From Pollenia angustigena (lineage: Eukaryota; Arthropoda; Insecta; Diptera; Polleniidae): a stretch of 64,000 bases of DNA. Every line of letters starts with the position of its first letter. The first letter of the stretch is position 1. This document shows, in pieces, positions 20,999-32,584 of the stretch. Both the position numbers and the translations under genes were made by a program. Where the stretch lies: NCBI GenBank assembly GCA_930367215.1, contig OV884059.1, positions 64,699,393 to 64,763,392 of the forward strand, in the 5' to 3' direction. Below the pieces are notes generated by a model. It did not search any database. It was not told the DNA's origin and was given only the letters and a program-made list of their open reading frames with translations.

Positions 20999-22159
20999 GA
21001 TTTAAATGTACCACATCGGTTAATTAAGTTTTGTTTATGTAAGGGTTTTGTGCAACGGAAACAAACTGATATCGTATATACTGATTTTAGCAAGGCGTTT
21101 GACAGGGTAAACCATAAACTGCTCTTGAAAAAACTTAACACAATAGGATTTTCAAACAACTCTCTTAAATGGATTGAGTCTTATTTATTAAATCGAAAAC
21201 AATGTGTCCGTTTTAAAAACGTCACATCTAAATCGATAGATATTTTATCTGGTGTACCACAAGCTGTTTACCCTTTTTATTAATGATCTTCCGAACGTGA
21301 TAAGATTCTCTAAAGTTTTAATGCATGCGGATGATGTAAAAATTTTTCTCAGTTTTAATAAATATGCAGATCACATTCTACTTCAACAAGACTTGGCCTC
21401 ATTTCAGTCATGGTGTAATTTAAACTTGATGGAGCTTAACTTGAAAAAATGTAAGCATATGTCTTTCTTTAGAGGAAATCATATACACATGTAAATGTAA
21501 GTTATTCTTTGGGGAACTATCAGCTAGAAAATGTTGGTACAATTTTGGATCTAGGAGTTTTGTTGGACGCTAAGTTGAACTTTATTAAGCATATTTCCAT
21601 AACTGTTAATAAAGCACGGTGTATTCTTGGTTTTATCAAACGATGGGCTAAAGAATTTAAAGACCCATATGTCACAACGTATCTTTATGTTTCCCTCGTG
21701 AGACCCGTCCTTGAATATGCATCTATAGTTTGGGATCCTTTATATTTGATTCACAGCAATTATATTGAATCCGTGCAAAAACAATTTTTGTTGTTCTGCC
21801 TTCGTGGTCTACAGTGGAACCCATTAGAACTTCCGTCATACACTAGCCGTCTTCCTCTTATCAAACTTCCAACTCTTAAAAGCCGAAGGACTATTTTGAA
21901 TGTGTCGTTTATATTAAATTTAATTAATAGTTATATTGTTTCTGATTTCCTGCTCGATAACATTTCATTTAATGTTCCTCATCGTCCATCTTGACAGTTC
22001 GAATTGCTATCAATTAAATACTTCAGGACAAATTACGCAAATGCTGATCCATTTAGAAGGATGTGCAGTCAATTTAATAAATTTTATAAAGTTGTAGATT
22101 TTTCTTCAAATGCAAATGTTATAAAACGTAAAATTATCGTCTTATTAAACAATCAATAA
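20999..22159 (+). pseudogene. Non-LTR reverse transcriptase relic (5'-truncated, clade unassigned)
   Basis: The relic starts inside the RT domain. It shows TDFSKAFDRVNHKLLLKKL and LSGVPQ, followed by a deletion of about 20 nt that removes the GSxLGPL part. It resumes at LFTLFINDLP and VLMHADDVKIF, with a His-Ala-Asp-Asp box where Tyr-Ala-Asp-Asp is usual. Then come WCNLNLMELNLKKCKHMSF, LGVLLDAKLNFIKHI and the C-terminal SLVRPVLEYASIVWDP. Two further stops (21492-21494 and the TGA near 21992) break it, and the reading continues to TAA 22159. It differs in sequence from the other RT families in the window. Nothing upstream of the RT survives, which is typical of 5' truncation. Confidence 0.8.
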
Positions 22160-22765
22160 TTTTGTATTTTATTTGTATTAACTAGTATATGTTCACAGAA
22201 AAAATTATTAGTATGTAGTTTTTTATCAATTAAAAAAATTATTGTAAAAGTATTAAAACTTAATTAATGTGATAATTGAATCAATTATTTTTTTTTTTGT
22301 TGAACGAAAATTAAAAATATAATATTGATTTAATTAACATTTTAGTTGTTTTGAAATAAATTTTGAATTAAAATAATAATCGAATAACAAAAAATTATTT
22401 CGTTTGAAATCAAATAATTTAAACTTGTGAAATTGTTTTTGGAAATTGTCAAAACCAATCAACACATTGTTTGAAACGGCAAAGTTTTTTGATAATTTGT
22501 TTAATTAAAATTAAAAATATCATTTATTGAAAAAAAAATATTCAAAATATTAAATTTTTACAATTTTTAGTAATCAATATAATCATTTTGGTAATAGGTG
22601 CAAAATCAACAAATGGGTTGCTTGATTCTATGAATTTGGAACAAATTTGGTGATTAGAGAAATTTTTTAATTTTTTCTGTGTTATTATGTATATTGTTTA
22701 ACTGTCTGTAAGGATATGATAACCATAGGCAAATTTGTAAATAAATAAATAAAAATAAATAAAGT
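22160..22765 (+). mobile_element. 3' UTR and (AAAT)n tail of the third non-LTR element, with nested MITE
   Basis: Sequence continues from the RT relic to GTAAATAAATAAATAAAAAT near 22740-22760. A 488-bp insertion (22194-22681) splits it. Confidence 0.6.
22194..22681. mobile_element. MITE with CACAGAAAAAATTA termini (488 bp)
   Basis: A perfect 14-bp inverted terminal repeat, CACAGAAAAAATTA, lies at both ends. TT precedes the left end and follows the right end, a possible 2-bp duplication. Very AT-rich and non-coding. Superfamily not assigned. Confidence 0.65.
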
Positions 22766-23947
22766 GTTTAGTAAAGAAGAGAATTTTGTATTTAAAACGA
22801 TTTAAAACATGCATAAATGTGTTTTAATATCAATGCTGAAAATTGTCCATTAATGTGTCAATGACTTTAATACTCTTTTAGTGTTTCGTTATGATGTTGA
22901 CTTCCATGTTTAAAAGTTTTGACAGTAAATTCAAAAAAATAAATATTTATAAATTTCAAATGAAATACAAGTTAAAATTTTCTACTTGAAACCCGTTTAG
23001 AAATACCGTTTGCTTTTTATTTTTAAGACATAAAAAATTAAATAAAAATCTATATTTGTTTATTATTTTACACAATTTAGGAATATTTAAAGTTGACTTT
23101 GAATAAAAAAAGCCAGCGGCAGAAGTACTAAACAAACGAAGAGAAAAAAATATTGAAAACAATTATTCATCTGTTCAATAATATCAACAACTGAACAACT
23201 AAGATTTACATTCAGTTACATATAACGTCACATCGTACTAGTTTATTCATCTACATATGTATGTTTTTAATAAACAAACCCACCAACAAATCATAGGTAC
23301 ATCTTACAAATGCAAAAGAGAAAAAAAAACAATGGGATGAAAACAAGAAAATACGAGTGAAAACCTCAAATATAGGAATTGGAAAAAAGCTCTACTGTAC
23401 TGTTTACAATGTGTTTATTTGTGGAATTGTCATTAGATGCCCTCGCTTCTCAATCTCAGTCTCTTGAAGTCACACGTTTATTCACCTACAACAAATAAAA
23501 AAACACAAAAAGAAGAATCATCATTTATCTAAAAATAGTGTTGATGATAAATTTTATTTAGATTTGGTCGCTATATTTTATAGTTGCTCTTATTGTTTTT
23601 ATTGTCGCATCATTGGTATAAGTATTTTGTAATTCTTTGTAATAAGAGTACAGTACAACCTGCATAAGTAGCTATATTTCATTCAATAAAAAACAAAATA
23701 ATAAGAATGAAACGAGAATCCAATGCGACTTCTTTTGTTAAAAACTTCTCCTCACTTGAAAAATATTTATATTCAACTTATTGTGTAAAACACTTCGCCT
23801 GACCTGAAAAATATTTTATGCAAATATTTTAAAATTCAAAAAATTTTTTGTATGTATATTTGAAAAAAAAAATTCTATGCAAGACCAAGTTTACAAAAAA
23901 ATTAAAGATTGTAAATAGTTCTTGACTTAATAATATTTGTTTAATAA
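22766..23947. other. Non-coding AT-rich stretch
   Basis: Nothing recognisable on either strand; ORFs under 70 codons are low-complexity. Confidence 0.45.
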
Positions 23948-24218
23948 CCCAGTAAAAACTTCGCCTACAAAATAATGTGTTGAGTAATCAGAAAAACATG
24001 ACGGCACTACTTACAATTCTACTGAAAGAACCAATGAATTTTACAAGGGATGTCCCGAAATGAGCGCATTCAAAAGTAAGTCATTATTTTTTTACTTAAA
24101 TACATCCAGAAAAAAGTAGTTATAGAAGTTGCTATACATGTAGTTATAGAAGAAAGCTACTAAATAATGAGTTAAAGAAGCTATTCGTTTTGAAAAAGGA
24201 AGCGAAGTTTTTACTGGG
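23948..24218. mobile_element. CCCAGTAAAAACTTCGC MITE, copy 1 (271 bp)
   Basis: A perfect 17-bp inverted repeat, CCCAGTAAAAACTTCGC, lies at both ends. AA precedes and follows the element. Copy 2 at 55908-56175 is about 95 percent identical by eye and has the same AA flanks. Non-coding. Confidence 0.85.
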
Positions 24219-24232
24219 AATGTCTCTTTTGC

Positions 24233-25562
24233 GAGGGCATGAAATAACTCCCCACGAAATAACTCCCCAAAAAAAAAAAAAAATGAAATTACTCCCCAAA
24301 AAAATATACAGGAAACAACAACAACGTTTTTCGGGAACTTATTTCATTTTTTTAGGGACTTATTTCATTATTTATTTTAGGGAGTTATTTCATATGAAAA
24401 TGAAATAAGTCCTCAAAAATTTTTTTGGGGAGTAATTTCATTTTTTTTTTGGGGAGTTATTTCGTGGGCAGTTATTTCATGCCGCCGGTCAAGACAACTC
24501 TCTCATTTCAATTTTGAAGAACTTTTCCATTTTACATTGATTAATAGTTTTCTTATTTTTATAATTAAGAGGTAATGATTTTCCCTTTTACTAAAGTTAA
24601 GTATTGAAATCTGGCTTCACATACTAAAGTTTTTCTACTTGGCGGCCTGCGGCCGCGCTTAGGGGTTTTTTCCTCCAGTAGGACGCGGCAGGTGGCTTCG
24701 CTGAATGAGTTTTTCTGCGTGCGTCACAAGAATAAAAAAATGTTTTTCAATGATAACTAAGGATTTTCCCTTTTACAGAATGTTTACACCATGCGTAACA
24801 ATATTCTGGAAAAATATGGCTTTGCCTCTCATTTGGGAAAAAAAATATGGCTTTATCTCTCACTTCGCAAAATTGAGCAATAAAGCCATCATGGCCTTAC
24901 CTCCCATGGTAAAAAAGCACCCCCCTATTTTGAATTGATTGGATGTTTTGAATACTTTTTGGGGATTTATTTCATTTCAGGAAATGGGGACTTATTTCCA
25001 ATGAAATAACTCCCCAATTTTTAGGAATTTATTGATAAATTATTGGGGTTTTATTTCATTTTAAGAATTGGGGAAATATTTCATATGAAACAAGTCCCCA
25101 AAGAAATGGGGTGTTATTTCATATTAGTTTGGGGAGTTACTTCATTCCTTTGGGGACTTATTTCATTTCTGAATTGGGGACTTATTTCCAATGAAATAAC
25201 TCCCCAATTTTTAGGAATTTATTGATAAATTATTGGGGTTTTATTTCATTTTAAGAATTGCGGAATTATTTCATATGAAACAAGTCCCCAAAGAAATGGG
25301 GTGTTATTTCATATTAGTTTGGGGAGTTACTTTATTCCTTTGGGGACTTATTTCATTTCTGAATTGGGGACTTATTTCCAATGAAATAACTCCCCAATTT
25401 TTAGGAATTTATTGATAAATTATTGGGTTTTTATTTCATTTTAAGAATTGCGGAATTATTTCATATGAAACAAGTCCCCAAAGAAATGGGGTGTTATTTC
25501 ATTTTATTTTTGGGGAGTTATTTCGTGGGGAGTTATTTCGTGGGGAGTTATTTCATGCCGCC
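24233..25562. mobile_element. Foldback-like element with repetitive arms and 9-bp target duplication
   Basis: The flanks are perfect CTCTTTTGC duplications (24224-24232 and 25563-25571). Both ends carry GCATGAAATAACTCCCC in inverted orientation followed by CACGAAATAACTCCCC modules. The left arm (24233-24488) is itself an inverted repeat ending TTATTTCATGCCGCC. The middle (24489-24960) is unique. The right arm (24961-25562) holds a 190-bp tandem repeat starting at 25001, 25191 and 25381. A 9-bp duplication and tandemly repetitive inverted arms match Drosophila FB elements, and MULE-type elements also make 9-bp duplications. ORFs in the arms are repeat artefacts. Confidence 0.8.
25001..25560. 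repeat. 190-bp tandem repeat array (nearly 3 copies) in the Foldback arm
   Basis: Units begin ATGAAATAACTCCCCAATTT at 25001, 25191 and 25381, the third incomplete. Copies differ by only a few bases, so the array expanded recently. Confidence 0.9.
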
Positions 25563-25571
25563 CTCTTTTGC

Positions 25572-26407
25572 CTTTTACAAACGTCTATCACTCATTATGT
25601 AGGGACTACTGTAGTTTAAGGTTAATTGTACTCGTGTTTTAATCGTTTTTTAAAAAATATTAATATATTTTCAATAAATAAACTCAAAACTCTTAATTAA
25701 TACTTTTTTCGGAGAATTGCAAATCATATATATTATTTCTAAAGCACTTTTTTTTGTCGGTTGCAAATATCTCCCATACCACCGCATCAAATTTAATGAA
25801 TGATATCTCATTTTAAAGCTTATTTCTAACACTAATGACGAAAAATAATTAGAAATTGAAAAATTAATATTTTCATTGATAAAGGATTCGTACGGGCAAA
25901 AAGTTAACGATGATCATGTCATTACCTCTAACAATGTATTCAAAGAAGTATTATAAAAGCATTTAAACATATGTATGTATGTAAATATGTATGATATTTA
26001 TTATGATTTCTAATATTTTTATACTTTTAATAAAATGTATTGAAGTTACTAAAATTTCTATTAATTATTTTCATTTTATGTTACAAAAATGACAACTAAC
26101 GGTGCGAAATATTCGCACGGGTCATCTAGCTAAGTTTTATTATCTCTATTGCATTTTTTCTCATAATGATTAATTTAGTTACAAGTTAATCATTGTGGCA
26201 TCATAAATTAAACTTACTGGTAACGTTTCATAATTTTATTTAATTGCACTGCTCTCGTTTAAACAAAATGTGGCCAGAAATAACTTTGACTATACGGAGG
26301 TGAATCAGTTTGCGAAAAAAAATATCTATACTGATTGACATGGAAATGATAAGAATCTCTTTTTTAACTGCCAAAATATATTTCAAATAAATAATTATTA
26401 TTCAGCA
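25572..26407. other. Non-coding AT-rich stretch
   Basis: No supported gene or repeat boundary. Confidence 0.45.
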
Positions 26408-26415
26408 GCGCCAAG

Positions 26416-27011
26416 CAGGGTTGTCAGATTTTTTTGAGCTCCATCGCCAAACCGGATGTCAGAAATCGCCAAACGTCGATTTCGTTCAGTTTTTGTAAAA
26501 TTTTCTTTTTTTTTAATTAAATTTTGCATACAAAAAACGCTAGTATAATTTTTCAGTCAAAAATCGCCAAAAACTAAGAAAAAATACAAAAAAGTCGCCG
26601 AAGTAAATTTTGTATTGTTTTTGTATTTTTTTTTTAATTAAGTAAAATGGAGATTATATTCATATGTATTCAGCTAAAAACTTTAATTAAGTACACAAGT
26701 CTATAATATCGTACACTTCAGCCTTACCGATTTCATTACTGGACTTTTGACCTACATACTTATAGGATTAAATAGTGACTGAATATAAAATTCACTTAAT
26801 ATGTTTTTTTATATTAGTAATGATAACAAAAAATGACAAGTTGTTAAACAAAATCGCCGAAATAATATGAATGCTAAAAATAGCCAAGTTAATCGCCAGT
26901 TATATCAGAAATCGCCATAAAAGTCGCCAGTCGCCAAATGGGAAATCCCATCGCCAGACACGTTTCAAAATCGCCACGTTTGGCGAGAAATCGCCATATC
27001 TGACAGCCCTG
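26416..27011. mobile_element. hAT-type MITE with TCGCCA subterminal repeats (596 bp)
   Basis: It is flanked by a perfect 8-bp duplication, GCGCCAAG, at 26408-26415 and 27012-27019. The ends are CAGGGTTGTCAGAT and the inverted ATCTGACAGCCCTG, which fits hAT (CAGGG ends, 8-bp duplication). About twelve direct TCGCC(A/G) motifs cluster in both subterminal regions (26440-26600 and 26850-27000). These are candidate transposase-binding sites. Non-coding. Confidence 0.88.
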
Positions 27012-27019
27012 GCGCCAAG

Positions 27020-27639
27020 TAATGATACTATTTTCTTTGTTCCTTTAACTCCCACTGGAGCATATTCTTTGTTTCCTTAAACATAATTATTCCTTTAGTT
27101 TGTTTTCGATTTGTAGGTTTTGAAGTAACCAGCGAAAATTTTTTTTGGAAATTCGGTAAGAATTCGCATAGGAAGTCTGCACAAGTTGAACATTTCTCTG
27201 AATGGCGAAGTTTTATACCGTTTGAAGCTAAATTTTCTTTAATTTAAAATAAATTATATAAAACAGCAAAATTTTGGCATAGAATATTTTGTAAAATTTC
27301 ACGAAATTTATTAGAAAAAAGTAGTAAAATTTTTCAAACCTGATTGAAATATAAAAAAATTTTTAAAAATTTACTCGAAAACAGCAAAATTTCAAAAAAT
27401 TCTCTGCAAAAACAGAAATATTAAAGTCCCAGCAAAATTGTAAAATTGCGTTAAATATACGGAAATTTTTCAAAATTGCAAAATTTTTGTAAGTAGTTCC
27501 ATTGTGCAATAATAAGCTCTTGCATTGTTTGTCTATTCTTAAGTCAAAGTTTTGTTTATGTTTACAAAAAGTCCATGTTTTGTGCTGTGTGTTGTTGCCA
27601 TATTTTATGTCAATAACAACGTTAATAAGAAAAATATGG
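27020..27639. other. Unassigned AT-rich spacer
   Basis: No gene or repeat ends recognised. Confidence 0.4.
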
Positions 27640-28095
27640 CATTAACAGCTTTTTTCGGAAGTAGTATTTATATTGGTACAAAAGTCAAATATGGACCGAT
27701 TCCAATAAATTATGGTAAGATGATTTATATTACAATTAAAAAAGTTTGGACGAAATTTAATCGAAAAATTAGCATAATAAGATGGTTTGTGATAACAAAG
27801 ACTCTATTCAGGAAAGAATTATGGACCGATTGTCACATTTTCAATAGGTTTGGTCCTTGTAACAATCAAAACCTGTGTATCAAATTTCTTCCAATTATTT
27901 CTAAAATTGGGACTTGTATTTTGGGGACAAGGTTTACATAGACAGACAGCCAGCCAGCCAGGCGGACGGGCGGACATTGCTAAACCAATTTAAAAAGTGA
28001 TTCTGTGTCGTTTGGTATACTTAAAGATAGGTCTATAATAAATGTTTTATGTGTTACACACATCAACACAAACGCGCAATACCCTCTTCGCTATT
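27640..28095 (+). repeat. Degraded HINE (DINE-1/mini-me-like) fragment, subfamily B
   Basis: It shares blocks with the reverse complement of 46086-46798. These include a GACAGACAGCCAGCCAGC / GGCGGACGGGCGGACATTG array at about 27945-27978, a GTGTTACACACATCAACAC block and a terminal GCAATACCCTCTTC. The hairpin end is not recognisable. Confidence 0.45.
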
Positions 28096-31000
28096 GTAGA
28101 CTTGTTATTGTCTTTATATTGCAAAAAAAACTGACAAACGAATTAAAAAAATTTTTTAATAAAGTGCAATATTTTAAGGAAGTTACAGTTACAGATTCCT
28201 TAAATTTAATTTTAGAAAAAAATGTTCACTGTGCTACTGCAAGACAGTTGTTGTTGTTGCAACTTGCAAGTTAATAAATCCTACACTTGAATGGCGAAAT
28301 AATGGGAGACGTCTTCTTTGTAATTTTCACTAAACTTGTAGTGTGTAATTTTACACTCACATGTATTTCGTGTGAACTCATTCAACCGCATTCAATCCTA
28401 CAATCGTTCATTCATACAATCATTCATTAATTTACTCACTCTTTCATTCATTCAATACAATTATTTATTTATATTACATTCATGAGTATGTTTTTTATTC
28501 GCGCATTGACTACTCATTCGCAGACGTATTTAAGCGATAGTGTAATTGATTTCATTGTAGATAAAAGATTATTACAAAATAATATGGTTGAAATGTGTTG
28601 CATGAATACGAAGAGAAAAAAAAGAAAGCAAATAAATTTGGTGTAATCGTATACATTCATTAATAAAAAAATTTAATAAACACTGTATTATGTGGGAATG
28701 AGGTAAGTAAGAAATAGATAAAACAATTTAAATTGTTTTTATTTTTTTCCTACTGCATTTAAATAATTCGTCAGCTTAATATGCAAACCTGCTAACTTCA
28801 TTTCAACAAATATTACAGGAGAAACAAAACACTTGTTATTTTTTCTATTTTCTGCTTGAGAAGAAAACCAACAATATAGTTGATTTGACACACTTCAAGA
28901 CTCAAATTGAAGAAAAACTATGTACATGCTGGTCGACGAGGCATACCTTTCCCTACCACACGGCATTTAAATCTCAATTTACTTAAAAAGTGGATTAAGC
29001 AGGTTTACATATTAAGCCGACGAATTAATATACACATTCATTTCAAATCTGTTGGACAAAATTAGGATAATCATTTGTATTTTAATCCATTTCAGTATCA
29101 CCAATCAACAATTTAGAAAGTGCATAAAATTTATACAATTTGACAATTTAACAAACTAAAACGCTAATATTTATCTAATGAAAATGCTAGTAAACATATA
29201 AAGGAAAGTACGAGGCACCCTCTAAATGGAAGTTATTGAAGTGAGTTAATTATGATAATAAGCCATATCTTTAGATTCACATATTCAATATACAAATACA
29301 AAACCACTATCGTCAAGTGTGACACAATAGATACATAATACAATAGCATAAGCAATTGTTTACTAGCGTTAGCAATTTCTTTAGCCAACAATAGCTTCAT
29401 CGGTAGCATCTAACAACAACAATAATACCATTAGTACAAATTGTCAACTTAAATTCACTGTCATAACAATTATCAACAAGAACGACAATTGACATATACA
29501 TATCTAGTTATTCGTTCATTCATTTAGTCATTCGTACCACACTTACCATGTTGTAATTGAGATTTACCTACACACAAGTTTCTTACACTTGTAACTAAAT
29601 GTAAACATATCTAAACTTGTATTATTTAATTAACTATACTTAAGTGTATCTGTATGTACAGATATCGATTACATTGATTTTCAGTTATAACTTTCCTGGG
29701 AAAGGTATGTTGGAATTTATCGGCATATTATGACATTAAATTTTATTAATGGCCTTCTACACAGACCGAATATGTTAATTAAAGTATGCCATTGCTGTTA
29801 TCAGTACTAAATATATGAATATATTCTCGATCCTAATGATTATGTTAGTGTTTTGGTAGAAATGGGTTTTCCACAAACCCCATACGCCATTAGAAATTCT
29901 TGTCATATATAATATCCAGGAGAACTATACTAAGGAAACTTTGCCAGATTGGCCCTTTAATAACTGAGAACTGAACAATGAACGATAAACTATAACTTCA
30001 CTGGCAAAACCCACATTAAAAAGGCTTTAAAGGGTATTTCAAGCAAAGTGTACCTGTAGCCTTTATTCTTCTAGCCACCATACAAATATCATCAAAATGT
30101 AAGATGGGTATACAAAAACGTCCTTTAATATTTTTTTATTTAATATTTATAAACTATGTTAACACCATTTATCAAGGTTTCGTTATAGTGTGCTAAATTC
30201 CCATTTCATACTTTTGACAAACTGAAGTTTATTGTTGATGGGATGAGCTATTCCTATGCGCATTTCACTGGTTGCTTAGGCCAGATCGTCAGGAAACTTC
30301 ATGCAAAGATTTAAGAAAAACTAAAGATATTACACAAATAAAACTGTTAAGCGAACAAGAATTATAAGCCCTAGTTTTACTTGTAACAATATCAAAGCTT
30401 AAACAAAAACATCAACAATAAACAGTGAGTCTATCTTTTCTTACAATCCCGACCACAATTGGTTGATTTTTTGTCAACTCTAAATGTAGTTGTGAGTGGG
30501 TAAAGAAAAAACAAAAATAAAACAAGTTTCTTTATTTTATTTTGCCAGTTCAGTTTTATTTACACTGCCACATGCATATTAGTTATCAAAGTTTTTCTTG
30601 GGATTCAAAAATTAATTATCAAGGTTCGCCATATTTTTCACACGTATTGTTATTTTAGTTAACAATAAAGCTTAGAAATGATTTTAATAAAATTTATCAT
30701 CCGAGCGTTTGTCTGAAAAAACATTAACAAAATTCCGTGAATAGCAGAGTTGCAAACAAAAAACTGGTTTTCAACAGATTTTTTATTCATGTGCACAAAC
30801 AAAATTCTAGCCATTTTTTCAATTAAACCCTTTCTCAAAAATACAAACAGTTTTATTTAAAAATTTAATCAAGTGAATTAAGGTTTACTTATATTTTCAG
30901 AAAAGTATTTAATTGAAACTATTAAAATGTTTATTAGTGATATTTCAAATTTTATTATTGAAATAAATTTAAATTTTTTCTGTATTAAAAGCATGAATGT

Positions 31001-31109
31001 CAATTTTAAATAAGAAGAAAAAAAATTCTGCTTCGATAGATCACAACAGTCATACTGTATGATTCACAGAAATCTTGGGATTTATTGTTTTGAACACCAC
31101 GATCATATT
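28096..31109. other. Long non-coding AT-rich stretch with a short CATT microsatellite
   Basis: No supported gene on either strand. A degenerate (CATT)n tract occupies about 28376-28470. No promoter or RNA gene is evident. Confidence 0.45.
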
Positions 31110-31113
31110 ATAG

Positions 31114-32584
31114 TGTAACGTGACGTTACAAACTAGCCCTACATATAGATTTAATAATGACATCATAAATTATAAGTAACCTAACACCTTGAATACCCTT
31201 ATTATTTTACTTACTACTATGAATACCCTTACTATTTACCTACATCACCTTTTTACCGTATAATTCTCATTTAGTTCATTTTATTTTTGAATAAATAGAC
31301 AAGGTTTGCATCAGAACAAACAGAGTAGATATTGATACTAACCCCAGTATTTACTCTTCGTAGTTAGCACTTATCGTAGTTAGTCGTTTTACCCGAACAC
31401 CTCGCTCTCGAATTCCGTTGGTGCCCGAGTAAACCGAATCAGTATTTAGTCGTATATTAGCCGAACACCTCGCTCTCGAATTCCGTTGGTGTCCGAATAG
31501 TTTAATCCGTAGTTAATCGTTTTACCCGAACACCTCGCTCTCGCATTCCGTTGGTGCCCGAGTAAACCGAACCAGTGTTTAGTCGTATATTAGCCGAACA
31601 CCTCGCTCTCGCATTCCGTTGGTGTCCGAATAGTTTAATCCGTAGTTAGTCGTTTTACCCGAACACCTCGCTCTCGAATTCCGTTGGTGCCCGAGTAAAC
31701 CGAACCAGTGTTTAGTCGTATATTAGCCGAACACCTCGCTCTCGAATTCCGTTGGTGTCCGAATAGTTTAATCAGTAGTTAGTCGTTTTACCCGAACACC
31801 TCGCTCTCGAATTCCGTTGGTGCCCGAGTAAACCGAACCAGTATCTAATCGTATATTAGCCGAACACCTCGCTCTCGAATTCCGTTGGTGTCCGGATAGT
31901 TTAATCAGTAGTTAGTCGTTTTACCCGAACACCTCGCTCTCGAATTCCGTTGGTGCCCGAGTAAACCGAATCAGTATTTAGTCGTATTAGCCGAACACCT
32001 CGCTCTCGAATTCCGTTGGTGTCCGAATAGTTTAATCCGTAGTTAATCGTTTTACCCGAACACCTCGCTCTCGCATTCCGTTGGTGCCCGAGTAAACCGA
32101 ACCAGTATTTAATCGTATATTAGCCGAACACCTCGCTCTCGAATTCCGTTGGTGTCCGAATAGTTTAACCGGTAGTTAGTAGTAACCAGTAGTTAGTCGT
32201 ATACACCCGAACACCTCGCTCTCGAATTCCGTAGGTGTCCGAGTAAATCACCCCAGTAGTTTGCTACAGCCTACCTAGCCCGAAATAACCGAAGCTGTTA
32301 CCAGTCTCTTTACCAGATCGTTCCCGTTTCATAGCCCGGCTCCAGTAACACCGCCTCCCAGTTCCGTAGCCGTTCCCGTCCGCAGCCGCACCGACTCATC
32401 GAGAACTGTCGTTAGTTTTAAGTATTTAGCGTAGATTAAGATTTCGTAAATAAAGCTTTGTGGAAATTTTTGTAAGCAAACATACACGAAAACATCCCGT
32501 GTTTCATTTCAAAGGAAGCAGACCTTCGACTTGACCCTGGACAGACTGAGTCATACCTCAGCTGGGAAAGTAAACTGCGTTACA
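31114..32584 (+). repeat. 5' LTR (1471 bp)
   Basis: It starts TGTAACGTGACGTTACA and ends CTGCGTTACA, so TG...CA ends with a 7-bp inverted TGTAACG/CGTTACA. It holds the 13-unit hairpin array at 31391-32255 and an AATAAA signal at 32449-32454, followed by AAGCAAACATACACG. A TATA box was not identified with confidence. Confidence 0.95.
31391..32255 (+). repeat. Array of 13 imperfect hairpin units within the 5' LTR
   Basis: The core CGAACACCTCGCTCTCG, followed by AATTCCGTTGGTGTCCG or ..GGTGCCCG, recurs 13 times. Core starts include 31394, 31462, 31527, 31595, 31660, 31728 and 31793, so spacings alternate 68 and 65 bp, a 133-bp higher-order unit. CGAACACC and GGTGTCCG pair imperfectly in each unit. 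The same array is in the 3' LTR at 38046-38910. Confidence 0.9.

Noticed and set aside
25043..25415. Two 60-codon ORFs with near-identical proteins
   Set aside because: Products of the 190-bp tandem repeat in different frames; not genes.
31391..32255. CRISPR-like array of short repeats with regular spacing
   Set aside because: The repeats lie inside an LTR and are duplicated in the other LTR. Spacers are themselves repeats, and the genome is eukaryotic.
32531..32584. Gag-pol start at 32531
   Set aside because: The codon there is TTG and lies in the LTR; the first ATG in frame is 32585.
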